From: Burkholderiales bacterium
GTDB taxonomy: Bacteria > Pseudomonadota > Gammaproteobacteria > Burkholderiales > Burkholderiaceae
Direction of reading: 5' to 3'
Assembly (NCBI GenBank): GCA_947372535.1
Contig: CANBUA010000218.1
Span: 1-8,371 of the forward strand
Length of the DNA: 8,371 nt
Each line of letters starts with the position of its first letter. Within the stretch, counting starts at the first letter, position 1. Position numbers and translations under genes: made by a program. Positions 1 to 8,113 of the stretch are shown here, piece by piece. The notes below the pieces were generated by a model. It made no database searches. It was not told the origin of the DNA and saw only the letters and a list, made by a program, of their open reading frames with translations.

Positions 1-50
1 TATGGGCTGGCACTGGGCTGCGCGCGTCTACAGCGCGTCGGGAGCGCATC
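1..50 (+). other. Leader upstream of kdpF, possibly the end of an upstream gene
   Basis: These 50 bases contain the kdpF ribosome binding site and no recognisable promoter or KdpE operator, which must lie further upstream. All three forward frames are open here, so coding content cannot be judged. The frame starting at base 1 reads 17 codons and ends in TGA at 52-54, which would overlap the kdpF ATG as ATGA, the same arrangement seen at kdpF/kdpA. That could be the C-terminus of an upstream operon member. Seventeen open codons are expected by chance in DNA this GC-rich, so this is only a possibility. Confidence 0.2.
41..44 (+). promoter_or_regulatory. Ribosome binding site of kdpF
   Basis: GGAG lies six bases before the ATG at 51. 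It supports translation of the very short kdpF frame, which would otherwise be easy to miss. Confidence 0.6.
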
Positions 51-143
51 ATGAACATCTGGGTGCTTTCGGCTGGCTTGCTGGCGCTGGGTCTGTTGGT
101 CTATCTCGTTGCGGTACTGCTGCGGCCGGAGGACTTCTCATGA
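51..143 (+). CDS. kdpF: KdpF, small membrane subunit of the potassium-transporting ATPase
   Basis: This 30-residue peptide is a single hydrophobic helix (about residues 3-24, rich in Leu, Val and Ala) ending in a short polar tail, RPEDFS. E. coli KdpF is 29 residues, with the same single-span design and a similar tail. In the family, KdpF sits in the inner membrane against KdpA and stabilises the KdpFABC complex. The start is set by the GGAG at 41-44. The stop TGA (141-143) overlaps the kdpA start as ATGA, indicating translational coupling. Identification rests on size, the helix, and position directly before kdpA, since sequence alone is weak evidence for so small a protein. Confidence 0.9.
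   Translation: MNIWVLSAGLLALGLLVYLVAVLLRPEDFS
128..133 (+). promoter_or_regulatory. Ribosome binding site of kdpA inside kdpF
   Basis: GGAGGA, a near-perfect Shine-Dalgarno sequence, lies in the last codons of kdpF, six bases before the ATG at 140. It decides the kdpA start, because the kdpA frame stays open upstream to base 2 and other initiation codons would be possible. Confidence 0.75.
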
Positions 144-1909
144 ACACGAATGCCTGGGTGCAACTCACCATTTTTCTGGCTGCACTGCTTTTGCTCGCCT
201 GGCCGCTGGCGCGGCTGATCGACGCCGTGATGGGGGGGCGCTTCACAGCGGTACGCCGGCTGGAGGCGCCACTGTTTCGCCTCGCGGGGCTGGATCCAGA
301 GGCCCAGCAGGGCTGGCTGCGCTACGCCACTGGCTTGCTGTTGTTCAACGCACTGGGCGTGCTGGCCGTCTACGCGCTGCAACGTCTGCAGGCGCTGTTG
401 CCATTCAACCCACAGGGCATGTCGGCCGTCTCGCCTGACTCGGCTTTCAACACTGCCATCAGCTTTGTCACCAACACCAATTGGCAGGGCTATGGCGGCG
501 AGTCGACCATGAGCTACCTGACCCAGATGCTGGCGCTGACGGTGCAGAACTTCCTGTCTGCGGCCACGGGCATCGTGGTGGTGGTGGCCTTGATCCGTGG
601 CTTTGCTCGCCATTCGTCCCAGGTCATCGGCAATGTGTGGGTGGACCTGACGCGTGCCACGCTGTGGATCTTGCTGCCGCTGTCCTTCGTGTTTGCGCTG
701 GTGCTGGGTGCGCAAGGCGTGATCCAGAACATGTCGCCCTATCAGGACGCGAGCACGCTGGAGCAGCAGCACTGGCAGGCACCCCGGATCGACACGAACG
801 GGCAGCCCGTGATGGACGACAAGAGTGGCCAGACCCAGTCGATCGCGATGGGCCCGGTGGCCTCGCAGCTGGCCATCAAGATGTTGGGCACCAATGGTGG
901 GGGCTTTTTCAATGCCAACTCGGCACACCCCTACGAGAACCCGACGCCATTGACGAACTTCTTGCAGATGTTGTCCATCTTTGCAATCCCCGCGGCGCTG
1001 TGCTTCGTGTTTGGCCGCATGGTGGGCGATCTGCGCCAGGGCTGGGCGGTGCTGGCGGCCATGAGCTTGCTGTTCCTGGTCTGCGTGCTGCCCCTCACCG
1101 TGTTCGAACAACAAGGCAACCCGGCATTGACCGCGCTGGGCGTGGATCAGCAGGTGAGTGCCACGCAGTCGGGCGGCAACATGGAGGGCAAGGAGGTGCG
1201 CTTCGGCATTGCCGCGTCAAGCTTGTTCGCCACCATCACCACGGCGGCATCATGCGGGGCCGTGAATGCCATGCATGACTCGTTCACCCCCTTGGGCGGC
1301 GCCGTCCCCCTGGTGCTGATGCAGCTGGGCGAGGTGGTGTTCGGCGGTGTGGGATCGGGCCTGTACGGCATGCTGGTGTTCGCCATCATGGCCGTGTTCA
1401 TTGCCGGTTTGATGATTGGCCGCACGCCCGAATACCTGGGCAAGAAGATCGAGTCGCACGAGATGAAGATGGTCTCGATCGCCATCCTGGTGACCCCGCT
1501 GCTGGTGCTGGCTGGCACGGCTGTGGCGGTGCTGACCGAAGGCGGCCGTGCGGGCATCCTCAACCCCGGTCCGCACGGCTTCTCCGAGATCCTGTATGCC
1601 TTGTCATCGGCCGCGAACAACAACGGCAGCGCCTTTGCAGGCCTGTCAGCCAACACGCCTTTCTACAACGTGCTGCTCGCGGTGGTCATGTGGATCGGGC
1701 GCTTTGGCGTGATCGTGCCGGTGCTGGCCATCGCAGGATCGCTGGGTGCCAAGAAGCGGCTGGAGGTCAACGAGGGCACCTTGCCCACGCATGGCCCCTT
1801 GTTTGTGGTTCTGCTGATCGGCACTGTGTTGCTGGTGGGCCTGTTGAACTACGTCCCCGCGCTTGCGCTGGGCCCTGTTGTCGAGCACCTTATGCTCTGG
1901 ACACATTGA
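140..1909 (+). CDS. kdpA: KdpA, potassium-binding channel-like subunit of the Kdp ATPase
   Basis: KdpA (589 residues here) is the inner-membrane subunit that binds and selects K+; it belongs to the superfamily of K+ transporters with four repeated pore-loop units. The four filter segments are visible: [11 protein letters not shown] (111-121), [13 protein letters not shown] (249-261), [15 protein letters not shown] (367-381) and [14 protein letters not shown] (489-502). Gln116 in the first filter matches the position known to affect K+ affinity in E. coli. The rest alternates strongly hydrophobic helices with short loops. It is about 32 residues longer than E. coli KdpA (557), and much of the excess appears to lie in the polar loop at about 197-237. 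The start is fixed by GGAGGA at 128-133 and the ATGA overlap with kdpF. A run of seven G occurs at 232-238. kdpB follows after 10 bases. Confidence 0.98.
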   Translation: MNTNAWVQLTIFLAALLLLAWPLARLIDAVMGGRFTAVRRLEAPLFRLAGLDPEAQQGWLRYATGLLLFNALGVLAVYALQRLQALLPFNPQGMSAVSPDSAFNTAISFVTNTNWQGYGGESTMSYLTQMLALTVQNFLSAATGIVVVVALIRGFARHSSQVIGNVWVDLTRATLWILLPLSFVFALVLGAQGVIQNMSPYQDASTLEQQHWQAPRIDTNGQPVMDDKSGQTQSIAMGPVASQLAIKMLGTNGGGFFNANSAHPYENPTPLTNFLQMLSIFAIPAALCFVFGRMVGDLRQGWAVLAAMSLLFLVCVLPLTVFEQQGNPALTALGVDQQVSATQSGGNMEGKEVRFGIAASSLFATITTAASCGAVNAMHDSFTPLGGAVPLVLMQLGEVVFGGVGSGLYGMLVFAIMAVFIAGLMIGRTPEYLGKKIESHEMKMVSIAILVTPLLVLAGTAVAVLTEGGRAGILNPGPHGFSEILYALSSAANNNGSAFAGLSANTPFYNVLLAVVMWIGRFGVIVPVLAIAGSLGAKKRLEVNEGTLPTHGPLFVVLLIGTVLLVGLLNYVPALALGPVVEHLMLWTH

Positions 1910-1913
1910 GGAG
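1908..1913 (+). promoter_or_regulatory. Ribosome binding site of kdpB
   Basis: GAGGAG overlaps the kdpA stop codon and lies six bases before the ATG at 1920. It favours that start over in-frame initiation codons further upstream inside kdpA; the resulting N-terminus, [11 protein letters not shown], also matches the beginning of E. coli KdpB. Confidence 0.7.
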
Positions 1914-1919
1914 CAGACC

Positions 1920-3998
1920 ATGAGTCGCCAGAACCTGACCTTGTTTGACCCCGTGCTGGTGCGGCCAGCCCTGCTCGATGCATTCAAGAAGCTGAGCCCA
2001 CGCGTGCAGTGGCGCAACCCCGTGATGTTCGTGGTCTATGTGGGCAGCGCATTCACCACCGCGCTGGCCTGCACCCAGCCCGATGCGTTCACCATTGCCG
2101 TGGCCCTGTGGCTGTGGTTCACCGTGCTGTTTGCCAACTTTGCCGAAGCGCTGGCCGAGGGGCGCAGCAAGGCCCAGGCGGCCTCGCTGAGGGGCCTCAA
2201 GAAGTCGACCTGGGCCAAGAAGCTGGACGGCGCCTTTGATCGCGCCACGCTCAAGGGCGAGCGGAAGTGGCACCCCCTTGAGGCCGAGCATCTGCGCAAG
2301 GGTGATGTCGTGATCATCGAAGCGGGAGACACCATCCCTGCCGACGGTGAGGTGATCGACGGTGTGGCCTCGGTGGACGAGAGCGCCATCACCGGTGAGT
2401 CGGCGCCCGTGATCCGCGAATCGGGTGGCGACTTCTCGGCCGTGACCGGCGGCACACGGGTGCTGTCGGACTGGATCGTGGTGCAGGTGAGTGTCAACCC
2501 CGGCGAAACCTTTGTGGACCGCATGATCGCCATGGTCGAGAACGCCAAGCGCCAGAAGACCCCCAACGAGATCGCCCTGACGATTCTGCTGGTCGCCCTG
2601 ACCATCGTGTTTCTGGGCGTGGTTGCCACCTTGTTGCCCTTCTCGGCCTTCAGCGTGCAAGCCAACGGTGCTGGTCAGCCGGTCAGCCTGGTGGTGCTCG
2701 TGGCCTTGCTGGTCTGCCTGATCCCCACCACGATTGCCGGCCTGCTCTCGGCCATCGGCGTGGCTGGCATGAGCCGCATGATGCAGGCCAATGTGATCGC
2801 CACCTCGGGGCGCGCCGTCGAGGCCGCAGGCGATGTGGACGTGCTGCTGTTGGACAAGACGGGCACCATCACGCTGGGCAACCGCCAGGCCAGCGCCTTC
2901 CTGCCGGCCCCCGGTGCGTCGGAGGCGGACCTGGCCGACATGGCCCAGCTGGCATCGCTGGCCGATGAGACGCCCGAGGGGCGCAGCATCGTCGTCCTGG
3001 CCAAGCAGAAGTACCAACTGCGTGAGCGAGACCTCGCCTCGTTGGGCGCCACCTTTGTGCACTTCACTGCCCAGACGCGCATGAGCGGTGTCGACCTGTG
3101 CAGCCCGGACGGGCAGACCAGGCTGGTGCGCAAGGGTGCGGCCGAGGCGGTGCGCAAGCATGTCGAAGCACTGGGCGGGCATTTCCCGACTCAGCTGCAG
3201 GCGGTGGTCGACGAGGTCTCACGCCGTGGCAGCACGCCGCTGGTGGTGGCCGATGGCACGCGGGTGCTTGGCGTCGTCGAGCTCAAGGATGTCGTCAAGG
3301 GCGGCATCAAGGAGCGCTTTGCCGAGCTGCGGCGCATGGGCATCAAGACCGTGATGGTGACAGGCGACAACCGCCTGACCGCCGCCGCCATTGCTGCCGA
3401 AGCGGGTGTGGACACCTTCCTGGCCGAAGCCACGCCGGAGGCCAAGCTCAAGTTGATCCGCGAGCACCAGGCCGCCGGCCGCCTCGTGGCGATGACAGGT
3501 GACGGCACCAACGACGCGCCCGCCCTGGCCCAGGCCGATGTGGCGGTGGCCATGAACACGGGCACCCAGGCCGCCAAGGAGGCGGGCAACATGGTGGACT
3601 TGGACAGCAACCCCACCAAGCTGATCGAGATCGTTGAGACTGGCAAGCAGATGCTGATGACCCGCGGCTCGCTGACGACCTTCAGCATCGCCAATGACGT
3701 GGCCAAGTACTTCGCCATCATCCCGGCGGCCTTCGTGAGCACCTACCCGCAGTTGACGGCGCTCAACGTGATGCATCTGAGCACGCCCAATTCGGCCATC
3801 CTGTCTGCGGTGGTCTTCAATGCGCTCATCATCGTGGCGTTGATCCCGCTGGCGCTCAAGGGCGTGCCCTACCGGGCCGTGGGCGCGGCGGCCTTGTTGA
3901 GGCGCAATCTGCTGATCTATGGCCTGGGCGGCGTCATCGTGCCCTTCATCGGCATCAAGCTGATCGACCTGCTGCTTACCGCAGCCGGCCTGGTCTGA
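1920..3998 (+). CDS. kdpB: KdpB, P-type ATPase catalytic subunit of the potassium pump
   Basis: KdpB (692 residues; E. coli 682) hydrolyses ATP in the cytosol and drives K+ through KdpA into the cell. Motifs in order: the actuator-domain TGES loop (158-161), whose Ser161 matches the serine phosphorylated for inhibition in E. coli KdpB at high K+; CLIPTT in a membrane helix, with Pro269; the phosphorylation motif DKTGT with catalytic Asp312; nucleotide-site Phe382 and Lys405; the hinge motif GDGTNDAP (527-534); and the membrane charge pair Asp593/Lys596 in NDVAKYF, known to couple the two subunits. All key residues are present, so the pump should be active. Similarity to E. coli KdpB is high across the whole length. 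It sits 10 bases after kdpA and 17 bases before kdpC, within one transcription unit. Confidence 0.99.
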   Translation: MSRQNLTLFDPVLVRPALLDAFKKLSPRVQWRNPVMFVVYVGSAFTTALACTQPDAFTIAVALWLWFTVLFANFAEALAEGRSKAQAASLRGLKKSTWAKKLDGAFDRATLKGERKWHPLEAEHLRKGDVVIIEAGDTIPADGEVIDGVASVDESAITGESAPVIRESGGDFSAVTGGTRVLSDWIVVQVSVNPGETFVDRMIAMVENAKRQKTPNEIALTILLVALTIVFLGVVATLLPFSAFSVQANGAGQPVSLVVLVALLVCLIPTTIAGLLSAIGVAGMSRMMQANVIATSGRAVEAAGDVDVLLLDKTGTITLGNRQASAFLPAPGASEADLADMAQLASLADETPEGRSIVVLAKQKYQLRERDLASLGATFVHFTAQTRMSGVDLCSPDGQTRLVRKGAAEAVRKHVEALGGHFPTQLQAVVDEVSRRGSTPLVVADGTRVLGVVELKDVVKGGIKERFAELRRMGIKTVMVTGDNRLTAAAIAAEAGVDTFLAEATPEAKLKLIREHQAAGRLVAMTGDGTNDAPALAQADVAVAMNTGTQAAKEAGNMVDLDSNPTKLIEIVETGKQMLMTRGSLTTFSIANDVAKYFAIIPAAFVSTYPQLTALNVMHLSTPNSAILSAVVFNALIIVALIPLALKGVPYRAVGAAALLRRNLLIYGLGGVIVPFIGIKLIDLLLTAAGLV

Positions 3999-4004
3999 CA
4001 CTTC

Positions 4005-4010
4005 AGGAGA
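4005..4010 (+). promoter_or_regulatory. Ribosome binding site of kdpC
   Basis: AGGAGA lies five bases before the ATG at 4016. No other ATG, GTG or TTG start lies in frame between that codon and the conserved LLRPAIS segment, so this site supports translation of the unusual N-terminal extension of KdpC. Confidence 0.7.
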
Positions 4011-4015
4011 CGGAC

Positions 4016-4663
4016 ATGTCCACATCCACACCGAGTACCGCTAACACCAATGCCAACAACAGCACCGGTTCCAGCGCCCAGGGCACTGTCAGCCTGCTGA
4101 GGCCGGCCATCAGCTTGTTTGTGCTGCTGTCGTTGATCACCGGGCTGCTCTATCCCCTGGCCGTCACCGGCGTACTGCAACTCACCGCCCCAGCTGCGGC
4201 CAACGGCAGCCTGATCCGACAGGGGGGCAAGGTCGTGGGCTCTCGCCTCATCGGCCAGCCATTTGCCCATGCCGCGCACTTCTGGAGCCGCCCCTCGGCC
4301 ACCGGCCCCATGAGCCACAACGCGGCAGCGTCGGGTGGCTCGAACCTGGGGCCCCTCAACCCGGCCCTGGTCGATGTGGTCAAGGCGCGCGTCCTGGCCC
4401 TGCGTGCGGCAGACCCCGGCAACACGCGCCTGGTGCCCATTGACCTGGTGACGGCTTCAGCCAGCGGGCTGGACCCTGACATCAGCCGTGCAGCGGCCGA
4501 CTACCAGGTGCCGCGTGTCGCCCGTGCCACCGGCATGCCCGAGACCGACGTTCGCCGCGTGGTGGATGCCCACACCAGCGGCATGTGGCTGGGCTTTCTG
4601 GGCGAGGCACGCGTCAATGTGCTTGCGCTGAACATCGCGCTGGATGCGCAAAAGCCGCACTGA
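4016..4663 (+). CDS. kdpC: KdpC, accessory subunit of the potassium-transporting ATPase
   Basis: KdpC (215 residues; E. coli 190) is anchored by one membrane helix (about 30-55) and exposes a domain to the periplasm; it is needed for assembly and high-affinity transport by KdpFABC. Family motifs are clear: LLRPAIS (27-33), NGSLI (63-67), LIGQPF (78-83), RPSAT (92-96), ASGGSN (105-110), [13 protein letters not shown] (145-157), QVPRVA (164-169) and the C-terminal LALNIALD. Before the conserved part lies an extension of about 26 residues made almost only of Ser, Thr, Asn, Ala and Gly, predicted to be disordered and cytosolic. The ribosome binding site AGGAGA (4005-4010) supports this start. The stop codon is in the same reading frame as kdpD, 18 bases downstream. 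Confidence 0.97.
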   Translation: MSTSTPSTANTNANNSTGSSAQGTVSLLRPAISLFVLLSLITGLLYPLAVTGVLQLTAPAAANGSLIRQGGKVVGSRLIGQPFAHAAHFWSRPSATGPMSHNAAASGGSNLGPLNPALVDVVKARVLALRAADPGNTRLVPIDLVTASASGLDPDISRAAADYQVPRVARATGMPETDVRRVVDAHTSGMWLGFLGEARVNVLALNIALDAQKPH

Positions 4664-4681
4664 CACCGGCAAGCCCGTGTG

Positions 4682-7390
4682 ATGAACACAGCCAGACAGC
4701 GCCCCGACCCGGACCGCCTGCTGCAGCGCGTGCAGGCCGACGAAGCACGCGCACGCCGCGGTCGGCTCAAGATCTTTTTTGGCGCCTCGGCTGGCGTGGG
4801 CAAGACCTGCGCGATGCTGGCTGCCGCCCGCACGGCGCAGGGCCAGGGTGTGCCCTTGATCATCGGCTTGCTGGAGACCCACGGACGCGCCGACACCCAG
4901 GCCATGGCGGCCGGGCTGCCTTGCCTGGCGCTCAAGCAGGTACCCTACCGCGACAAGGTCCTGTCGGAGTTCGACCTGGAGGCGGCGCTGGCCTATGGCA
5001 CCAGTCATGACGGTGCCCTGTTGCTGCTGGACGAGCTGGCCCACAGCAACGCGCCCGGCTCACGCCACCCCAAGCGTTGGCAGGACGTGGAAGAGTTGCT
5101 CGGTGCGGGCATCGACGTCTGGACGACCATGAACGTGCAGCACCTGGAGAGCCTCAACGACATCGTCAGCGGCATCACCGGCATCAGGGTGTGGGAGACG
5201 GTGCCCGACCGCCTGTTCGACGAGGCAGACGAGGTGGTTGTGGTGGACCTGCCGCCCGACGAGCTGCTGGCTCGCCTGAAGGCCGGCAAGGTCTATGTGC
5301 CCGAACAGGCCGAGTGCGCCGCCACCAGCTTCTTTCGCAAGGGCAATCTGCTGGCCCTGCGCGAGCTGGCCCTGCGGCGCACCGCCGACCGTGTGGACGA
5401 CGAGGTGCTGGCCTATCGGCGCCGCGCCTCGGTCCAGTCGGTATGGCCCAACCGCGAGGCGCTGCTGGCCTGCATCGGGCAGGGGGCCAGCGGCGAAAAG
5501 GTGGTGCGAAGTTGTGCCCGCCTGGCGGCCCAGCTGGATGTGCCCTGGCACGCCGTCCATGTCGAAACATCCGCTGTGCTGCATGTCGCAGAGGGCTCGC
5601 GTGAGCCCATGTTGAAGGTGCTCAAGCTGGCCGAGCAACTGGGCGGCGTGGTCGCCACCCTGTCGGCGCCCGATGCGGCTGCGGCCCTGGTGCGTTATGC
5701 CCGCGAGCACAATCTGTCGCGCCTGGTCATGGGGCGGCAGGAGCGTCACTGGCCATGGCAGAAGGCCTTGCCCGTGCGCATCGGCCTGATGGCCGACGAC
5801 CTGGATGTGCTGCAGGTCTCGCTGCCCGCGTCCCGCGCCATCAAGTCCCAGGCACCACATCACACGCCGCCCGAACAGACCTGGGCCTGGCAGGGCTACG
5901 CAGCGGCGGTGCTGGCCTGCGTGGCCACCGCACTCTTGTCGACGCCCCTGGTCAAGGTGCTGGAGCTGTCCAACATCGTCATGATCTTCTTGCTGGTGGT
6001 GGTGGGCGTAGGGTTCCGTTTCGGGCGCGGGCCGGGCGTGGTGGCGGCTTTTCTGGGCGTGGGCCTGTTCGATTTTTTCTTTGTGCCTCCACGCTTTTCG
6101 TTCGCGGTCAGCGATGTGCAGTATCTGGTGACCTTTGTCGTCATGCTGCTGGTGGCGCTGGTCGTGGGGCAGCTGACGGCGGGCCTGAAGGTGCAGGCCG
6201 AGGCTGCCACCCAACGCGAGCACCGTGTGCGCAGCCTCTACGACATGTCCCGCGACCTGGCCCTGGCGCTGTTGACCGAGCAGGTGGCCGAGATTGGGCA
6301 GCGATTCCTGACCGCCGAGTTCGGCGCCCGTGCCACCCTGGTCGTGGCCGACGATGGTGGACACCTGCAGGCCATTGCGGGTGGCACCGCGGCCGTCGAC
6401 ATGGGCATCGCGCAATGGGCATTTGACAAGAGCACGGCCGCTGGCAAGGGTACCGACACCCTGCCCGCCAGCGCCTGCATGGTCCTGCCACTCAAGGCCA
6501 CCATGCGCACGCGCGGCGTGATCATCATCGAAACGCCTGATGCGCGCACACTGGGCCCTGAACAGCGCCGCCTGCTCGACACTTGCGCATCCTTGCTGGC
6601 GATCTCGCTGGAGCGCATCCACTACATCGAGGTGGCGCAGGCCAGCACGGTGCAGATCGAATCGGAGCGTTTGCGCAACTCGCTGCTCTCGGCCATTTCG
6701 CACGATCTGCGCACGCCGCTGGCTTCGCTGGTCGGGCTGGCCGACACGTTGGAGATGACCCGCCCGGCGCCCACCACCGCGCAACAGGGCATTGCTCAGG
6801 CCATTCGTCGCGCCGCCTTGCGCATGAGTGCCCTGGTTAACAACCTGCTGGACATGGCCAGGCTGGAGGCCGGGGCCGTGCAGCTCAACCGCCAGTGGCA
6901 GCCACTCGAGGAGGTGGTGGGCAGCGCCCTGGCCGCCAGCGAGCAGTCATTGAAAGGGCGGCGCATCCAGGTGCACCTGGCCGATCACCTGCCCCTGCTG
7001 CAACTCGACTCGGTGCTGATCGAGCGCGTGCTGGTGAACCTGCTGGAGAACGCCGCCAAGTACACGCCTGAGGGCACCTCCATCGAGATCGCTGCGCACG
7101 CGCGCAGCGGGCAGGTCGACATCACCATGGACGATCACGGCCCGGGCCTGCCGCCCGGCCGCGAAGAGGCCATCTTCGAGAAGTTCGAACGCGGCGACAA
7201 AGAGAGCGCCTTGCCCGGCGTTGGCCTGGGCCTGGCGATCTGCCGCGCCATCGTCAAAGCCCATGGTGGTGCCATCCGGGGCGACAACCGCGAAGGCGGT
7301 GGCGCCCGCTTCACCATCACCTTGCCGTTGGGCCAGCCGCCAGTTGACGACGGCAGCCACGCCCTGCCGCAAGCCGACGAAAGGGCCTGA
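4682..7390 (+). CDS. kdpD: KdpD, membrane sensor histidine kinase for potassium limitation
   Basis: KdpD (902 residues; E. coli 894) senses low K+ or osmotic stress and phosphorylates KdpE. Domains in order: N-terminal KdpD domain with Walker A GASAGVGKT (34-42), ETHGR, and Walker B LLLLDE (113-118) followed by LAHSNAPGSRHPKRWQD; a universal-stress-protein-like domain (about 253-382); four closely packed membrane helices (about 401-496) with short loops; a GAF-like domain (about 515-653); the dimerisation/phosphotransfer domain with SHDLRTPL and His674; and the ATPase domain with N box ENAAKY (Asn790), G1 DHGPGLPPG (from Asp818) and G2 GVGLGL (846-851). All catalytic residues are present. An in-frame TGA at 4661-4663 limits the start to GTG 4679 or ATG 4682; neither has a clear ribosome binding site, so coupling to kdpC translation is likely. 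kdpE starts one base after the stop. Confidence 0.98.
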   Translation: MNTARQRPDPDRLLQRVQADEARARRGRLKIFFGASAGVGKTCAMLAAARTAQGQGVPLIIGLLETHGRADTQAMAAGLPCLALKQVPYRDKVLSEFDLEAALAYGTSHDGALLLLDELAHSNAPGSRHPKRWQDVEELLGAGIDVWTTMNVQHLESLNDIVSGITGIRVWETVPDRLFDEADEVVVVDLPPDELLARLKAGKVYVPEQAECAATSFFRKGNLLALRELALRRTADRVDDEVLAYRRRASVQSVWPNREALLACIGQGASGEKVVRSCARLAAQLDVPWHAVHVETSAVLHVAEGSREPMLKVLKLAEQLGGVVATLSAPDAAAALVRYAREHNLSRLVMGRQERHWPWQKALPVRIGLMADDLDVLQVSLPASRAIKSQAPHHTPPEQTWAWQGYAAAVLACVATALLSTPLVKVLELSNIVMIFLLVVVGVGFRFGRGPGVVAAFLGVGLFDFFFVPPRFSFAVSDVQYLVTFVVMLLVALVVGQLTAGLKVQAEAATQREHRVRSLYDMSRDLALALLTEQVAEIGQRFLTAEFGARATLVVADDGGHLQAIAGGTAAVDMGIAQWAFDKSTAAGKGTDTLPASACMVLPLKATMRTRGVIIIETPDARTLGPEQRRLLDTCASLLAISLERIHYIEVAQASTVQIESERLRNSLLSAISHDLRTPLASLVGLADTLEMTRPAPTTAQQGIAQAIRRAALRMSALVNNLLDMARLEAGAVQLNRQWQPLEEVVGSALAASEQSLKGRRIQVHLADHLPLLQLDSVLIERVLVNLLENAAKYTPEGTSIEIAAHARSGQVDITMDDHGPGLPPGREEAIFEKFERGDKESALPGVGLGLAICRAIVKAHGGAIRGDNREGGGARFTITLPLGQPPVDDGSHALPQADERA

Positions 7391-7391
7391 C

Positions 7392-8084
7392 ATGAGCGAT
7401 GTGCACGCGCGGATCTTGGTGGTGGAAGACGAGGGCGACATCCGGCGCTTTGTGCGGCTCACGCTGGAGGCTGAGGGACACGAGGTCTATGAAGCGGACG
7501 GGGTCAAGCGTGGCCTCATCGAAGCGGGCACACGCCGCCCCGACGTGATCCTGCTGGACCTGGGTCTGCCGGATGGCGATGGGGTGGACTTGATACGTGA
7601 GATCCGCAACTGGTCTGCAGCGCCCATCGTGGTCCTGTCTGCCAGGAGCACTGAACGTGACAAGGTCGAGGCCTTGGACGCGGGCGCTGATGACTATCTG
7701 GTCAAGCCCTTTGGCGCGGGCGAACTGATGGCCCGCATGCGCGCCCAATTCAGACGCCACCTGCACCAGACGCCTGCCGGCGAATCCACCCTGCGCTTTG
7801 GCGACATACAGCTTGACCTGGTCAAGCGCCTGGTCACCCGAGGAGATGAGGTGATCCACCTCACACCCATCGAGTACAAGCTGCTGACCTTTTTGTCAGG
7901 TCAGCCGGACCGCGTCATCACCCATCAGCAGTTGCTCAAGGCCGTATGGGGGCCAGGGCACATGCATGACACGCATTACGTGCGGGTGCACATGGCCAAT
8001 CTGCGCAAGAAGGTAGAAGTTGAGCCCTCCATGCCGAAGCACCTCATGACCGAGGCAGGCATCGGCTATCGCTTTGTCAAGTAG
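7392..8084 (+). CDS. kdpE: KdpE, OmpR-family response regulator of the kdp operon
   Basis: KdpE (230 residues; E. coli 225) is the cytosolic transcription activator of kdpFABC, controlled by phosphotransfer from KdpD. The receiver domain (about 6-120) has the acidic pocket Glu12/Asp13, phosphoacceptor Asp56 in LLDLGLPDGDG, Ser83 in VVLSA and Lys105 in VKPF. The winged-helix DNA-binding domain (about 132-230) shows LTPIEYKLL, the recognition-helix region HYVRVHMANLRKKVE and the terminal TEAGIGYRF typical of KdpE. The ATG at 7392 lies one base after the kdpD stop, preceded by AAAGGG at 7380-7385 as a plausible ribosome binding site; an upstream in-frame extension inside kdpD is open but has no homology to the family. 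The tight junction suggests coupled, near-stoichiometric translation with the sensor. Confidence 0.98.
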   Translation: MSDVHARILVVEDEGDIRRFVRLTLEAEGHEVYEADGVKRGLIEAGTRRPDVILLDLGLPDGDGVDLIREIRNWSAAPIVVLSARSTERDKVEALDAGADDYLVKPFGAGELMARMRAQFRRHLHQTPAGESTLRFGDIQLDLVKRLVTRGDEVIHLTPIEYKLLTFLSGQPDRVITHQQLLKAVWGPGHMHDTHYVRVHMANLRKKVEVEPSMPKHLMTEAGIGYRFVK

Positions 8085-8113
8085 CACGGGCACTTGCCGA
8101 TGCCCTTGACGAA
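8073..8113 (+). terminator. Candidate interrupted hairpin after kdpE, possibly ending the operon
   Basis: An outer stem pairs TTTGTCAA (8073-8080) with TTGACGAA (8106-8113), eight pairs including one G-U. An inner stem pairs GGGCA (8088-8092) with TGCCC (8101-8105) around an 8-base loop. Seven unpaired bases (8081-8087) on one side separate the stems. The structure spans the kdpE stop codon. No T-run follows, so it is not a canonical intrinsic terminator; it could instead protect the 3' end or stall polymerase for Rho. The pairing was found by eye and folding energy was not calculated. Confidence 0.3.

Noticed and set aside
2..139. 46-codon N-terminal extension of KdpA
   Set aside because: It would overlap all of kdpF and shows no similarity to KdpA. 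The GGAGGA at 128-133 and the ATGA overlap place the start at 140.
101..1114. Open reading frame of 337 codons on the minus strand, antisense to kdpA
   Set aside because: It is a shadow of the kdpA codon bias; its His/Gln/Arg-rich product has no motif.
1890..3182. Open reading frame of 430 codons on the minus strand, antisense to kdpB
   Set aside because: It has the same shadow pattern: a low-complexity His/Gln/Gly-rich product opposite a strongly conserved P-type ATPase, with no homology I recognise.
4440..4475. TTGACC in kdpC as a possible -35 box of an internal kdpDE promoter
   Set aside because: No acceptable -10 hexamer lies at the right spacing; the sequence there is GC-rich coding DNA.
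5438..5825. c-di-AMP binding signature in the universal-stress-protein domain of KdpD
   Set aside because: The SxS...FTAxY type motif described for Gram-positive KdpD is not visible; the domain resembles the E. coli version.
5060..6784. Open reading frame of 574 codons on the minus strand, antisense to kdpD
   Set aside because: The plus strand here encodes conserved KdpD domains end to end. The antisense translation is rich in His, Gln, Arg and Gly with no recognisable domain, as expected when G/C-biased third positions remove stops from the opposite strand.
7221..7391. 57-codon N-terminal extension of KdpE within kdpD
   Set aside because: The region encodes the conserved kinase G2 box of KdpD in another frame. 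Receiver homology begins just after the ATG at 7392.
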